Source: Opitutia bacterium (lineage in GTDB: Bacteria; Verrucomicrobiota; Verrucomicrobiia; Opitutales; Seribacteraceae). From it: a DNA stretch of 53,524 bases. The DNA lies in contig JABGWU010000046.1 of assembly GCA_018645475.1 (NCBI GenBank), positions 1 to 53,524 of the forward strand, read 5' to 3'. Position numbers and translations under genes: made by a program. This document shows, piece by piece, positions 9,418 to 18,886 of the stretch. How positions within the stretch are numbered: the stretch's first letter is position 1; every line of letters begins with the position of its first letter. Below the pieces are notes generated by a model. It was not told the DNA's origin, did no database searches, and saw only the letters and a program-made list of their open reading frames with translations.

Positions 9418-11178
9418 TTAATTCATCAATTCAGAAACGCGATCGTCGTAAAAAGCCTTTAAACAAGCTTTTACCTCTGAAGACCGCCTCATTTTTGTGA
9501 TCCGATCCTTCAGTTCTTGTGCCTCTTCAGTGGTAAATCGACGTCCAAAAAACTTCAGTTCAGGTATTAATGTGCCTGTCGCACTAAAGGAATCCAATCC
9601 TAATCCAATTAAAAGTGGTAAAAAATGAGGATCTCCTGCAATTTCACCGCACAATGTAACTTCCACATTTTTTTGCTTAGAAACTTGGAAAATGTGTAAC
9701 AAAGCACGAATAACCGCAGGGTGATGTGGTTCGTAAAGGTATGCAATCTGATTATTTACTCGGTCCACCGCTAATAAATATTGTACGAGATCATTTGTAC
9801 CCACACTAAAAAAATCAACTTCATCCGCGAGCATATCGCAAATAGTTACAGCAGATGGGGTTTCTATCATGCACCCGACTTCAATTTCCTCATCAAATTC
9901 AATACCCCGATCAGTCAGTTGCCTTTTTGCAGTAAATAAAAATTCCTTGGCTCTAACTAGTTCACCAACACCGCTTATCATAGGAAACATTATTTTTACT
10001 TTGCCAAATGCACTTACCCTCAAAATTGCACGTAATTGATCTAGAAAAATTGCCGGATTTCTTAAACAATACCGAATTGCCCGAAATCCCATAAATGGAT
10101 TCTCTTCTTTTTCTCGTCCGATCGAATCAAGAATTTTATCCCCTCCGAGGTCAAGAGTTCGAATCGTTATAACTTGACCACCAGCAGCAGAAACAATTTC
10201 ACTGTAATCTTCAAACTGTTGATCTTCGCTAGGTATTTGATTTTTTCTAAGAAAGATAGATTCTGTCCTAAAAAGTCCGACTCCTTCACAACCATTTTCA
10301 ATTCCACTTATTACCTCTTCTGGTGAATCCGCATTGGCCAAAAAGTTAATCTTCGTACCATCCTTGGTTACCGTCGGTAGTGATGCTTCTTCATTTAGTA
10401 AATCTTTAATTCTCTTTCTACGCAAACCGACCTTTCCGTAGCGAAAAAGAGTGGTCTGACCTGGATTTATGATCGCCAGTCCTTCAAAACCATCAATAAG
10501 TATAGAATCTCCTTCGGATAACTTTTCTGTCAATCCTCTCAACCCAACCACAGCAGGAACACCGCTAGCTCGGGCCATAATTACAGCATGACTTGTTCGA
10601 CCTCCAGAATCTGTGGCAATTCCGAGGATTTTGGAACGATCCAAGGATGCGGTATCAGATGGGCTCAAGTCTTCTGAGACAAGAATTCTAGGTTCCCCGA
10701 GAAAAGCAGTTCCTGATGCAGTCACACCAACAAGATTACCCAATAACCGCTTGGAAATATCTTTCAAATCAGATGCTCGTTCCCGTAAGTATTCATCTTC
10801 TAACTGATTAAAATAATCGTGGTAACGCTGAGTTACTCGATAGACGCATTTCTCGATATTATCTCCAGTTTGCTTAATATCTTTTTCGACATCATCAAAA
10901 AGAGCCTTATCTTCGAGCACCAATAAATGAGCATCAAAAATTCCGGCTTCCTTTTCTCCCAAATTTTTAGAAACTGCATTTCTAATCTCGGCAATTTGAT
11001 CTCTGGTCATTTCAACTGCATCTTGAAAGCGAGAAAGCTCTGAAGGTTGCTCAGATTCACTAACTTGATAATGAGGAACCTCGATATCTCCATGTAAAAA
11101 CCGAAACACCGCACCATGAGAAATTCCTGGAGATCCGGGAATTCCATAAAGTATAATCTCTTTCTTTTCTTTAGGCAT
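9418..11178 (-). CDS. ptsI: PTS enzyme I (phosphoenolpyruvate-protein phosphotransferase)
   Basis: 586 residues from ATG at 11178. The track begins 9 codons earlier at a TTG, which adds an unconvincing MLCRIPKYF. Transfers phosphate from PEP to HPr in the cytoplasm. Domains in order: N-terminal HPr-binding region starting GIPGSPGISHGA; swivel domain with active-site His in GGRTSHAVIMARASG (about 193-207); PEP-binding TIM barrel with GVGLFRTESIFL, IRTLDLGGDK, GCMIETPSAV, FSVGTNDLVQYLLAVDR and active-site Cys in TLCGEIAGDP (about 508-517). There is no GAF domain, so it is classical EI rather than PtsP. Convergent with HPr and 75 nt downstream of ispE on the same strand. Confidence 0.95.
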   Translation of the reverse strand: MPKEKKEIILYGIPGSPGISHGAVFRFLHGDIEVPHYQVSESEQPSELSRFQDAVEMTRDQIAEIRNAVSKNLGEKEAGIFDAHLLVLEDKALFDDVEKDIKQTGDNIEKCVYRVTQRYHDYFNQLEDEYLRERASDLKDISKRLLGNLVGVTASGTAFLGEPRILVSEDLSPSDTASLDRSKILGIATDSGGRTSHAVIMARASGVPAVVGLRGLTEKLSEGDSILIDGFEGLAIINPGQTTLFRYGKVGLRRKRIKDLLNEEASLPTVTKDGTKINFLANADSPEEVISGIENGCEGVGLFRTESIFLRKNQIPSEDQQFEDYSEIVSAAGGQVITIRTLDLGGDKILDSIGREKEENPFMGFRAIRYCLRNPAIFLDQLRAILRVSAFGKVKIMFPMISGVGELVRAKEFLFTAKRQLTDRGIEFDEEIEVGCMIETPSAVTICDMLADEVDFFSVGTNDLVQYLLAVDRVNNQIAYLYEPHHPAVIRALLHIFQVSKQKNVEVTLCGEIAGDPHFLPLLIGLGLDSFSATGTLIPELKFFGRRFTTEEAQELKDRITKMRRSSEVKACLKAFYDDRVSELMN

Positions 11179-11253
11179 AAAATACTTGGGTATACGACAA
11201 AGCAAAAAAAGAATATGACCTAAATCTTACAGGATTGAAAACAAAAAGCTCGG

Positions 11254-12159
11254 TTAACCATAGCAAATTCGAGAAACCCAAAATTGGCTATTCTGTCCTA
11301 ACGACCTAATAATCAGATTCCTCACTTGGCTTTCGCTTACATCTTCAGTTGCAAAGCTAAAACAACACGAACCACTTCCTGAAACATTAAATTGAAGACC
11401 AAAGCATTTATTAAGTTCTTTAAAAAGCGGCTTTAAAAACAAGTATTTCTTCAAGATGACATTTCCGAAATCATTGTAGAATAATTTGTCGACAGGGATC
11501 ATTCCACTTTCCCATTTCCCCACATTATTCTCAGCCCATTTTGAATCGCAATATAATGATTCTTTAGCTAGTTCCCTGTAAAGAAGAGGTGTTGAGAAAC
11601 CCATTGGCGGTTGAAATAAAAATATTCTTTGGCCATCTAACTCTTTTTTTCTTTCCCCCGTTATATCTATTACTTGTTCTCCCCTACCCTGGGCATGGCC
11701 TAATCCGTTCAATAAAAAAAAGGGGCAATCAGAACCTAATTTTTCCGCCAGAGCCAAAAGCGCTGACTGCTCTAAAGGTTTACCATTTATAATGTTAAGA
11801 GCAAGAAGTGTGGCAACTGCGTCGGAACTGCCGCCACCCAATCCAGCCATTTTAGGGATTCGTTTCGTTATGATTACTTTTACACCGGTTCGGTCACCAG
11901 TAAATTTTCTCCATTCATCAATAGCCCGGCACACCAGATTATCTGGTCCTGACAATGTATTGTCTTCCTCACAAATACATGAAATATCATCTCTTTTCCC
12001 AGTTTTCAGCAATGTTATTTGGTCAGAAAGTTGAATCGTTGACAAAACAGAGTTAATCTCATGATAACCATCGGTTCTTTTTCCAGTAATCGCAAGGAAC
12101 AGGTTAATTTTTGCTGGTGCCGGAAGAGAAACTCGATCTATCGCATTTTTAACATTCAT
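11254..12159 (-). CDS. ispE: 4-diphosphocytidyl-2-C-methyl-D-erythritol kinase
   Basis: 301 residues; GHMP-family kinase that phosphorylates the 2-OH of CDP-methylerythritol in the MEP isoprenoid pathway. Motifs: APAKINLFLAITGKRTDGYH at the N-terminus (substrate binding), the ATP-binding glycine loop IPKMAGLGGGSSDA near residue 105, and the C-terminal GHMP motif FNVSGSGSCCF near 268. Length is usual for the family (280-300). Divergent from pyrF-ispD-ispF across 92 nt, so three MEP genes lie together around one intergenic region. ptsI follows on the same strand after 75 nt. Confidence 0.95.
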   Translation of the reverse strand: MNVKNAIDRVSLPAPAKINLFLAITGKRTDGYHEINSVLSTIQLSDQITLLKTGKRDDISCICEEDNTLSGPDNLVCRAIDEWRKFTGDRTGVKVIITKRIPKMAGLGGGSSDAVATLLALNIINGKPLEQSALLALAEKLGSDCPFFLLNGLGHAQGRGEQVIDITGERKKELDGQRIFLFQPPMGFSTPLLYRELAKESLYCDSKWAENNVGKWESGMIPVDKLFYNDFGNVILKKYLFLKPLFKELNKCFGLQFNVSGSGSCCFSFATEDVSESQVRNLIIRSLGQNSQFWVSRICYG

Positions 12160-12251
12160 TAACTTAATGATCTTAATAACAAAATATCAACTTCAACGCG
12201 ACGAGAAAGAATAGGATTGGCTAAGCTATCCGAGCAAGCATGATATGAATA

Positions 12252-12953
12252 ATGGTAGATTCTAAAACTGAAGTTATACTCGCCTTAGATGTCGAAAGTC
12301 GTGCAAAAGCAGAAAAAATTCTAATCTCAACTGGTTCAAAGCTTAATTGGGTAAAAATAGGATTACAGACTTACTTACGAGATGGTCCAAATTTCCTTCA
12401 TGAAATTGCATCGAGTGGAAAGGAAATCTTCCTAGATCTTAAATTACATGACATTCCCAATACCATGGTTAAAGCAATTGAAAGTCTATCAAACCTTCCA
12501 ATTAAAATGTTAACTCTTCATTCGACCGCAGGTCCAGAAGCACTCCACAAGTGTGCTACTGCTGCAAAGGAATTCCTACCAAAGACGAAACTTCTCGCAG
12601 TTACCGTTCTTACTTCTATGAATCAAGAAAATCTCACCTCTATAGGTGTGGAAAATAAAATCCCTGACCAAGTCGACAAACTCGCCCAAATGGCAGTAGA
12701 CGCGAATATTGATGGTATCGTCTGCTCACCACTTGAACTCGTGCGACTTCGTCCCATACTTCCGGCATCCACAACCTTTGTGACCCCTGGTATCCGACCT
12801 ACAGGTTCTGCATCGGGAGATCAAAAGAGAGTTATGACACCGCATGAAGCGTCACAAGCAGGTGCCAATTTCCTTGTAATTGGACGACCTATCCTTGCTG
12901 CACAAAATCCCGAGGACGCTCTAACTAAAATACAAATTGAATTAGACAAATGA
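12252..12953 (+). CDS. pyrF: Orotidine-5'-phosphate decarboxylase
   Basis: 233 residues; last step of UMP synthesis (OMP to UMP plus CO2). The catalytic Asp-Lys array is in FLDLKLHDIPNT (about residues 57-68), the first strand is VILALDV, and the phosphate-binding end is VTPGIRPTG and GANFLVIGRPI. Typical group I length. First gene of a coupled operon: its TGA overlaps the ATG of ispD by 4 nt. No functional link to isoprenoid synthesis is needed to explain the grouping, although ispD uses CTP, which descends from UMP. Confidence 0.96.
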   Translation: MVDSKTEVILALDVESRAKAEKILISTGSKLNWVKIGLQTYLRDGPNFLHEIASSGKEIFLDLKLHDIPNTMVKAIESLSNLPIKMLTLHSTAGPEALHKCATAAKEFLPKTKLLAVTVLTSMNQENLTSIGVENKIPDQVDKLAQMAVDANIDGIVCSPLELVRLRPILPASTTFVTPGIRPTGSASGDQKRVMTPHEASQAGANFLVIGRPILAAQNPEDALTKIQIELDK

Positions 12954-13672
12954 CCCATCTCGCAATTTTGCTTGCAGGCGGAAAAGGTTCGAGAATGAAC
13001 CAACCGAATAAGGATAAACTCCTAAATCCAATAAATGGATCGAATGCCTTTCGTTTAAGTTACGAAGCATTTTTAAATTCCAAACGAATCGAAAATGCAA
13101 TTATCGTATACCGGGATCCAAAACAGAAGGAATTACTCTTGCAGGAAATTAATTTAGCACATCAAAAAAACAGTCAAACCTTCGACCCCATCTGGGTTAG
13201 AGGAGGACTAGAAAGAAAAGACTCGGTTTCAAATGCACTCCTAAATTGCCCCGCTAGTTGTGAATTCGTCTATGTTCACGATTGTGCCCGTCCTATGATT
13301 CAAGCCAACACGATTGATAAACTCGGACAAATTGTCTCCCAAACAGGTGCTGTTGCAATTGCACGTCCCGTCAATGACACCATTAAAAAAGTTAATAATT
13401 TTAATTCAAGCAATAACGAGAAACCTTACAAAACTGAATCCATTGACCGTTCTAAACTTTGGATTATGGAAACACCTCAGGTATCAAGAAAGGATTGGTT
13501 ATTGGAGGGTATACAATTAGCTTCTCAAAAAAAGATGAAAGCCACGGATGAGATTTCTCTTCTTGAGCTTCTCGGAAAAAAAGTTTCTTTTCTAACTCCA
13601 TCTTACCCAAACCCTAAATTAACTTCCGTTGCGGACATACCCTATTTTAAATTTCTAATACAAAAAAAATGA
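12950..13672 (+). CDS. ispD: 2-C-methyl-D-erythritol 4-phosphate cytidylyltransferase
   Basis: 240 residues; forms CDP-methylerythritol from MEP and CTP. The nucleotide-binding N-terminus is LAILLAGGKGSRM (canonical AAGxGxRM), with the Lys of PNKDKLL in place for CTP binding. The middle has VHDCARPMI, matching VHDAARP, then ARPVNDTIKKV. The C-terminus has the usual TPQ and TDEISLLE elements (METPQVSRKDWLLEG, KATDEISLLELLG). Overlaps pyrF upstream and ispF downstream by ATGA in both cases, so ispD and ispF, which act two steps apart, are made together. In some bacteria they are fused. Confidence 0.95.
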   Translation: MTHLAILLAGGKGSRMNQPNKDKLLNPINGSNAFRLSYEAFLNSKRIENAIIVYRDPKQKELLLQEINLAHQKNSQTFDPIWVRGGLERKDSVSNALLNCPASCEFVYVHDCARPMIQANTIDKLGQIVSQTGAVAIARPVNDTIKKVNNFNSSNNEKPYKTESIDRSKLWIMETPQVSRKDWLLEGIQLASQKKMKATDEISLLELLGKKVSFLTPSYPNPKLTSVADIPYFKFLIQKK

Positions 13673-14166
13673 CTCAGGAATTACCTATTCGCATTGGACA
13701 CGGTTACGATCTGCATCGATTAACCGAAGGGAGAAAACTTATACTTGGAGGTGTTGAAATTCCATTTCATCTAGGTTTATTGGGGCACTCCGACGCAGAT
13801 TGCCTGACCCATGCTCTTGCTGATGCAATTTTTGGTGCCATGGCACTACCTGACATTGGACACTACTTCCCCGATACCGAAGAAATAAACAAAAACATTG
13901 ATTCAAGATTAATCCTAAAGAGAGCTCTTTTGGAAGCTGAGAATAATGGTTATCAAGTGGGAAACATTGATCTTACTGTAATTGCGGAAGAACCAAAGCT
14001 CTCTCCCCATATAGATGAGATCAAAGCGTCTTTGTCTCAGACCATATCTATACAGTCTAACAGAATCGGACTAAAGGTTACCACCAACGAAAAAATAGGC
14101 GCTGTTGGTAGGTTAGAAGGGATTGCTGCATTTGCAGTATGCACCCTCGTTCTAAAAAAAACCTAG
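13669..14166 (+). CDS. ispF: 2-C-methyl-D-erythritol 2,4-cyclodiphosphate synthase
   Basis: 165 residues; cyclises CDP-ME 2-phosphate to MEcPP with loss of CMP. The metal ligands are in RIGHGYDLHRL (Asp and His at about 12-14) and LLGHSDADCLTHALADAI (His near 44). Also seen: DIGHYFPDT and, near the C-terminus, KVTTNEKIGAVGRLEGIAA. Usual length 155-165. Last gene of pyrF-ispD-ispF. Its TAG stop shares a palindromic CTAG with the stop of the convergent ndk gene. Confidence 0.96.
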   Translation: MTQELPIRIGHGYDLHRLTEGRKLILGGVEIPFHLGLLGHSDADCLTHALADAIFGAMALPDIGHYFPDTEEINKNIDSRLILKRALLEAENNGYQVGNIDLTVIAEEPKLSPHIDEIKASLSQTISIQSNRIGLKVTTNEKIGAVGRLEGIAAFAVCTLVLKKT

Positions 14167-14579
14167 GTTACAATTTGATCTGCATCAAAGAATCGATTGA
14201 TTTCCGCAAGTGCAGATTCCGGACTATCAGAAGCATGAACCACATTTTTCATACGATCTGTGCCTAGATCACCGCGGATCGTACCCTTTGGTGCAACCGT
14301 GGAATCAGTAGGTCCGATCAAATCACGAACGCCTTGAATTACATTATCACCTTCTAATACAAGAGCCATGACCGGGAGCGAACTCATAAATTCTGCAATT
14401 TCAGGAAAAAATGGCAGATCAGCGACATGAGCGTAATGTTCATTGAGTAAAGCATCATCTAACTGAACGATTTTTGAAGCGATAATAGAATAACCAGCTC
14501 CTTCAAATCGGCTAATTACTTGGCCAACAATGGCTTGTTCAATGCAGTCTGGTTTTAAGAGAATAAGGGATCTTTGCAT
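14163..14579 (-). CDS. ndk: Nucleoside-diphosphate kinase
   Basis: 138 residues from the ATG at 14579. The track start is 13 codons earlier and adds MVLLYPTYRVKKT, which the family lacks. Transfers the gamma phosphate of NTPs to NDPs through a phosphohistidine. Seen: N-terminal QRSLILLKPD, the Kpn-loop region, and active-site His in NVVHASDSPESALAEI (canonical NxxHGSDSxxSAxxEI, with Ala for Gly after the His). Length matches the family. It follows clpC on the same strand after 58 nt, with a hairpin in between, and overlaps the ispF stop. Confidence 0.95.
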   Translation of the reverse strand: MQRSLILLKPDCIEQAIVGQVISRFEGAGYSIIASKIVQLDDALLNEHYAHVADLPFFPEIAEFMSSLPVMALVLEGDNVIQGVRDLIGPTDSTVAPKGTIRGDLGTDRMKNVVHASDSPESALAEINRFFDADQIVT

Positions 14580-14606
14580 AGTTTTTTTTACACGATAGGT
14601 TGGATA

Positions 14607-14630
14607 CAACAAAACCACTACGTTTTGTCG
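14607..14630. repeat. Inverted repeat between clpC and ndk
   Basis: CAACAAAAC and GTTTTGTCG form a 9-bp stem with one mismatch around a 6-nt loop. In the clpC-to-ndk direction a T-run precedes the hairpin rather than following it, so it does not look like an ordinary intrinsic terminator. It could be an RNA end-protection or processing element. Confidence 0.45.
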
Positions 14631-14637
14631 AAAAAAA

Positions 14638-17175
14638 TTAAGAATCTAAATTTTTATCTTCCTCTTTGGAGGAGGGGGAAACTGAAACTTTACCTTCAGC
14701 TTCTTCTTGGGTAAAATAAAGTTTAGGTTCATCGGAATCAGTTATAAGGACACGAATAAGTTTATTTTTTCGTAAACTACCACCAAGTACCTCTTCGGCC
14801 AGACTGTCTTCTAAATATTTCTCTACGGCTCTTCGTAACGGACGCGCACCAAGTTTATTATCGTATCCTTTCTCAATTAAGAACTCTTTAACTTCGTCAG
14901 AAATTTCAAGCTTGAGTTTCTTTTCTTTTAAACGATCTGTAACTTTATTTAGTTCGAGATCAACGATTGCACGCATGCTTTCTTTGACCAGTGGACGAAA
15001 GATTACAATCTCAGTCAACCGGTTTAAGAATTCCGGCTTAAAGGATTTTTTCGCCTCATCCATAATCTTGTCTTTGGTCTTGTCAAAATCATCATCTGCA
15101 TTGCCAGCGGAAAAACCAAGAGAGCTATTTCGTTGTAAAATATGCGCCCCCACATTTGATGTCATGATCAAAATAGTGTTACGGAAATCAACTTTTCTGC
15201 CCAAGCTGTCAGTTAATCTTCCGTCCTCCAAAATCTGAAGTAAAATTTGAGCGACATCGGGGTGTGCTTTTTCGATTTCATCAAAAAGTATGACCGCGTA
15301 AGGTTTTCTGCGAATGGCCTCGGTTAATTGACCGCCCTCTTCATGCCCAACATAACCTGGAGGAGAACCGATCATACGAGATACTGCATGTTTCTCCATA
15401 TACTCAGACATATCAATCTGAATGAGTGAATCCTGATCTCCAAAAATACGTTCGGCTAAAACTTTCGCAAGATGAGTCTTACCCACACCTGTTGGTCCCA
15501 AAAACATAAAAGAACCAATGGGTCGCTTTGGATCTTTTAAATCAGCACGGGAACGCCTCAATGCTTTAGAAACGACCTCAGTAGCGAAATCCTGCCCGAT
15601 AATCAGTTTCCTCAGCTCGGATTCTAACTTGAGAAGTTTCTTTGATTCTTTTGCCTCCATCCGGTTAAGAGGAATACCAGTCCAATCAGCAATAACTTGA
15701 AGCATGTCATCATCATCCACAGAAGCTCTTTTTTCTTCTCTGCTTTTCTTCCAATTTTCTAGAACTCTCTCTCGTTTTGATCTTAATTTTTTTTCCTTAT
15801 CTCTAGCCTCTGCTGCGTCTTCAAAATTTTGATCGGAAATGGCAGATTCTTTAAGAGCACACACTTCCTTGATCTCATCTGATAATTTCTCAATTTCAGG
15901 AGGTCTTTTAAGAGATTCCATTCGAGATCTAGCACCCGCCTCGTCGATGGCATCGATTGCTTTATCCGGCAAAAACCGACCAGTTACATAGCGGTCTGTG
16001 AGCTTAGCTGCAGCAGCTAATGATTTATCCGTAAAATTGACATTATGATGCTCTTCGTATTTTGGACGAATGCCCTTTAAGATAAGTATTGTGTCTTCAA
16101 CCGAAGGGGCTTCCACTTTAACTGATTGGAAGCGACGGTCTAAGGCACTATCTTTTTCGATATATTTTCTATATTCTGCTAAGGTAGTTGCACCAATACA
16201 CTGCAATTCCCCACGGCTCAGAGCTGGTTTAAAAATGTTCGATGCGTCCATGGCTCCTTCTGCAGCTCCAGCACCAACGATAGTATGCAATTCGTCGATA
16301 AAGATGATGATGTTCTTTGCTTTTCTGAGTTCGTCCATTACCGCTTTTATGCGCTCCTCGAATTGACCACGATACTTTGTACCCGCAACCATTAAGGCAA
16401 GATCCAGTGTAACCACTCGCTTGTCCAAAAGATTTTCAGGAACCATACCGGAAGCAATTTGTTGAGCCAACCCTTCAACGATTGCAGTTTTTCCAACTCC
16501 TGCTTCACCTATTAAAACAGGGTTGTTTTTAGTTCTTCGGCATAAAACTTGGGTTACACGACGAATTTCATTTTCACGACCAATTACAGGGTCCATCTCA
16601 CCCTTCTTTGCAATTTCAGTAAGATCTCGTCCAAAAGCCTTTAAAGCAGGTGTTTTTTGGTCTTTCCCTTTTTCTTCAGTTCCACCGCTTCCAACAACGG
16701 AAGCTTCAGATTCTTCACTCGATGAAAAATTAGGGTCAAGTTCAGAAAGAATTTCGTTTCGACAACGGTCCACATCAACATCGAGTGACTTAAGAACACG
16801 GGCAGCCACACCCTCTCCTTCACGAAGGAGACCGAGTAAAATATGTTCAGTCCCCACATAACTATGATTTAAGTGCTTTGCTTCTTTGCCCGCTAGAGCC
16901 AAAACTTTTTTTACTCTTGGAGTGTATGGAACATTGCCAGAAGGCTTAGCTTCGGGACCAAGACCTACCTGCTCATCAACTGCTTGGCGAACCGTGTCTA
17001 AATCCAGTCCCATCTTCTGCAAGACATTAACTGCAACACCTTGCCCTAAATTAATAAGACCAAGCAATAAATGCTCAGTCCCCACATAGTTATGGTGAAA
17101 ACGATCTGCCTCTTTTCTCGCAAGTGCAAGTACTTGCTGAGCACGAGGCGTGAAATTACTCATAGGTTCAGACAT
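14638..17175 (-). CDS. clpC: ATP-dependent Clp protease ATP-binding subunit ClpC
   Basis: 845 residues. AAA+ unfoldase that feeds substrates to ClpP. Two Clp_N repeats ([14 protein letters not shown] near 28 and [15 protein letters not shown] near 100); AAA1 with Walker A GEAGVGKT near 225; a UVR/middle domain ([18 protein letters not shown]) near 445; AAA2 with Walker A GPTGVGKT near 560 and sensor elements; a C-terminal D2 tail. The UVR-containing middle domain separates ClpC from ClpB and ClpA. In Bacillus this domain binds the McsB adaptor, and in ClpC the N-domain reads phosphoarginine. It is third in mcsA-mcsB-clpC, 35 nt after mcsB. No ctsR, the usual Firmicute repressor, is present. 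Confidence 0.97.
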   Translation of the reverse strand: MSEPMSNFTPRAQQVLALARKEADRFHHNYVGTEHLLLGLINLGQGVAVNVLQKMGLDLDTVRQAVDEQVGLGPEAKPSGNVPYTPRVKKVLALAGKEAKHLNHSYVGTEHILLGLLREGEGVAARVLKSLDVDVDRCRNEILSELDPNFSSSEESEASVVGSGGTEEKGKDQKTPALKAFGRDLTEIAKKGEMDPVIGRENEIRRVTQVLCRRTKNNPVLIGEAGVGKTAIVEGLAQQIASGMVPENLLDKRVVTLDLALMVAGTKYRGQFEERIKAVMDELRKAKNIIIFIDELHTIVGAGAAEGAMDASNIFKPALSRGELQCIGATTLAEYRKYIEKDSALDRRFQSVKVEAPSVEDTILILKGIRPKYEEHHNVNFTDKSLAAAAKLTDRYVTGRFLPDKAIDAIDEAGARSRMESLKRPPEIEKLSDEIKEVCALKESAISDQNFEDAAEARDKEKKLRSKRERVLENWKKSREEKRASVDDDDMLQVIADWTGIPLNRMEAKESKKLLKLESELRKLIIGQDFATEVVSKALRRSRADLKDPKRPIGSFMFLGPTGVGKTHLAKVLAERIFGDQDSLIQIDMSEYMEKHAVSRMIGSPPGYVGHEEGGQLTEAIRRKPYAVILFDEIEKAHPDVAQILLQILEDGRLTDSLGRKVDFRNTILIMTSNVGAHILQRNSSLGFSAGNADDDFDKTKDKIMDEAKKSFKPEFLNRLTEIVIFRPLVKESMRAIVDLELNKVTDRLKEKKLKLEISDEVKEFLIEKGYDNKLGARPLRRAVEKYLEDSLAEEVLGGSLRKNKLIRVLITDSDEPKLYFTQEEAEGKVSVSPSSKEEDKNLDS

Positions 17176-17210
17176 AATAAAATTTATACCCTTCTATATA
17201 ACAAAGTCAA

Positions 17211-18281
17211 CTAGTGGCTAGAAAGATCAAGTAATGGAGCTCTCAAAAAATGGTTTCTTAAAAGTTCTGCCCTCAATTCATCGCGACGAGATGGATCGAT
17301 CGCTTTTCCTGCAGATAATTGAACATGCCCAGGTTGAACTTCGATAAACATTCGATCGGCTAGTCCGCGAAATTTCTCTGGCATCATACCGAAATCAGTA
17401 GCCAGGCGAACTAGGGATAGTAAATCCATTGCCTCAGCACTTTGGATCAAGTGACAAGTCTTGAGACTTCCAATAGCACGACTCATCTTGTCAATCAAAC
17501 GTGTCCGATCATCTTGTAAGAGTTTTTCACGGGCAAAATTTTCTTGTTTGACCAAGCTTTCCAAAGTTGAATTCAAACGTTCAATGATCGCGGACTCAGA
17601 TTCCCCTAATGTTTGCTGATTGGATATTTGAAAAATACTACCATTTGCATCCGACCCCTCTCCAAAAAGTCCACGGACCGCAATTCCCAATTGATTTACC
17701 GCGTTGATTACTTTGTCCATATTTTTAGACATTACCAATCCAGGAAGGTGCATCATAACGGACGCTCTCATACCAGTCCCCAAGTTTGTAGGACATGCGG
17801 TAAGGAAACCGAGTTCCCCATCGTAAGCATAATTAATGGCAGACTCTATCCCCGAGTCCAATTCGTCTGCATGCTTCCAAACAGAGCTAAAGTCTAAACC
17901 GGGGCGAAGTACCTGAATTCTCAAATGGTCCTCCTCGTTAATCATTATGCAACAAGCACGATCCTGGGTTAACACAATGCCAGATCCTTCTTCCACTTGA
18001 GAGAGTTCAGGGCTAATCAGATGTTGTTCAACTAAAATTTGTCGATCCAATTCACTGAGATCATCCACCTCTACAGAAATTGAGTTGTTTAAACCTTTGA
18101 TTCCGCTCATTGCGTCAATGCACTTGGACAAAACGGCACGTTTCTGTGAAACTTCGGCTCGACCAGGAAATGGAAACTGTCTTAAGTTTCGGGCAAGTCG
18201 AATACGTGTACTCAATGTTACCGGGATTGCCTTAGGCTGTTTTTTCCCACCCGATTCCTTGTTTAGAATACTATGAAACAT
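17211..18281 (-). CDS. mcsB: Protein arginine kinase McsB
   Basis: 356 residues; ATP:guanido phosphotransferase-fold enzyme that phosphorylates arginines on proteins and marks them for ClpCP. Seen: nucleotide-binding arginines in STRIRLARNLRQFPFP (about 24-39); the carboxylate-containing loop of INEEDHLRIQVL; catalytic loop FLTACPTNLGTGMRASVM (about 155-172); and near the C-terminus RRDELRAELL, which contains the RDxxRA pArg-binding allosteric motif that separates McsB from creatine and arginine kinases. The free-guanidino substrate-specificity loop is absent, as in McsB. Between mcsA (14 nt) and clpC (35 nt) on one strand, the same order as in Firmicutes. Confidence 0.95.
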   Translation of the reverse strand: MFHSILNKESGGKKQPKAIPVTLSTRIRLARNLRQFPFPGRAEVSQKRAVLSKCIDAMSGIKGLNNSISVEVDDLSELDRQILVEQHLISPELSQVEEGSGIVLTQDRACCIMINEEDHLRIQVLRPGLDFSSVWKHADELDSGIESAINYAYDGELGFLTACPTNLGTGMRASVMMHLPGLVMSKNMDKVINAVNQLGIAVRGLFGEGSDANGSIFQISNQQTLGESESAIIERLNSTLESLVKQENFAREKLLQDDRTRLIDKMSRAIGSLKTCHLIQSAEAMDLLSLVRLATDFGMMPEKFRGLADRMFIEVQPGHVQLSAGKAIDPSRRDELRAELLRNHFLRAPLLDLSSH

Positions 18282-18295
18282 GGGCTTGAAGCAAA

Positions 18296-18784
18296 TTATG
18301 CAGTGGCTTTTGTTTGATTTTCGAGATCTCGCAATTTATCTCTCAATTCAGCAGCTTTTTCGTAGTCTTCTTTTTCAACTGCATCCTGAAGATCTTTTTT
18401 CAGAGAATGGATAGATTGTTCAAACTGAATTCTTGACTCTGACCCCGCCGGCACTTTACCCAAATGCTTTGTACCCGCGTGCATACCGTCAAGAAGTGGG
18501 TCCAGCACCGGGCGAAAAACATGGTAGCATGCTTCGCACCCCAAACGCCCTCCTTTTTTGAATTCTTGATGAGTCGTGCCACAGCTTTCACAAACCATTG
18601 ATGCTGCATTTGAATCAACTTCCAATTCAACCTTATCCATTAAATTACTAATGGATAGATTTTCTGGATTTGTAACTCCTTTAGCCTGAGCACAACCTTC
18701 ACACAAATCCATCTTGTGCATTTGTCCGTTGAGGATTTGGGTAAGATGAACAGTAGATTGGTTATCGCAGTGGTGACACTTCAT
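18296..18784 (-). CDS. mcsA: McsA, zinc-binding activator of McsB
   Basis: 162 residues. Four CxxC pairs: CHHC (3-6), CEGC, CESC and CEAC, forming the two expected zinc sites. A C-terminal UVR domain, LQDAVEKEDYEKAAELRDKL, follows. McsA stimulates McsB and bridges it to ClpC through the UVR motif. First gene of mcsA-mcsB-clpC. Upstream of the ATG is 102 nt without a CtsR-type heptad repeat or a CIRCE element that I could see; a short inverted repeat TGCAT-atg-ATGCA lies within it. How the operon is induced is therefore unclear. Confidence 0.93.
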   Translation of the reverse strand: MKCHHCDNQSTVHLTQILNGQMHKMDLCEGCAQAKGVTNPENLSISNLMDKVELEVDSNAASMVCESCGTTHQEFKKGGRLGCEACYHVFRPVLDPLLDGMHAGTKHLGKVPAGSESRIQFEQSIHSLKKDLQDAVEKEDYEKAAELRDKLRDLENQTKATA

Positions 18785-18886
18785 AAGATATTTATTTGTA
18801 TAACAATTCTTAATTTACTCCTGTAAACACAAAAACTCAATGCATATGATGCACCAATTTGTAAAATAATGGAGGAATTAATGATT

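Noticed and set aside
14607-14637. clpC terminator
   Set aside because: The hairpin is preceded, not followed, by T's in the direction of transcription.
14912-16366. Several plus-strand ORFs opposite clpC
   Set aside because: Antisense shadows; clpC AAA motifs are intact throughout.
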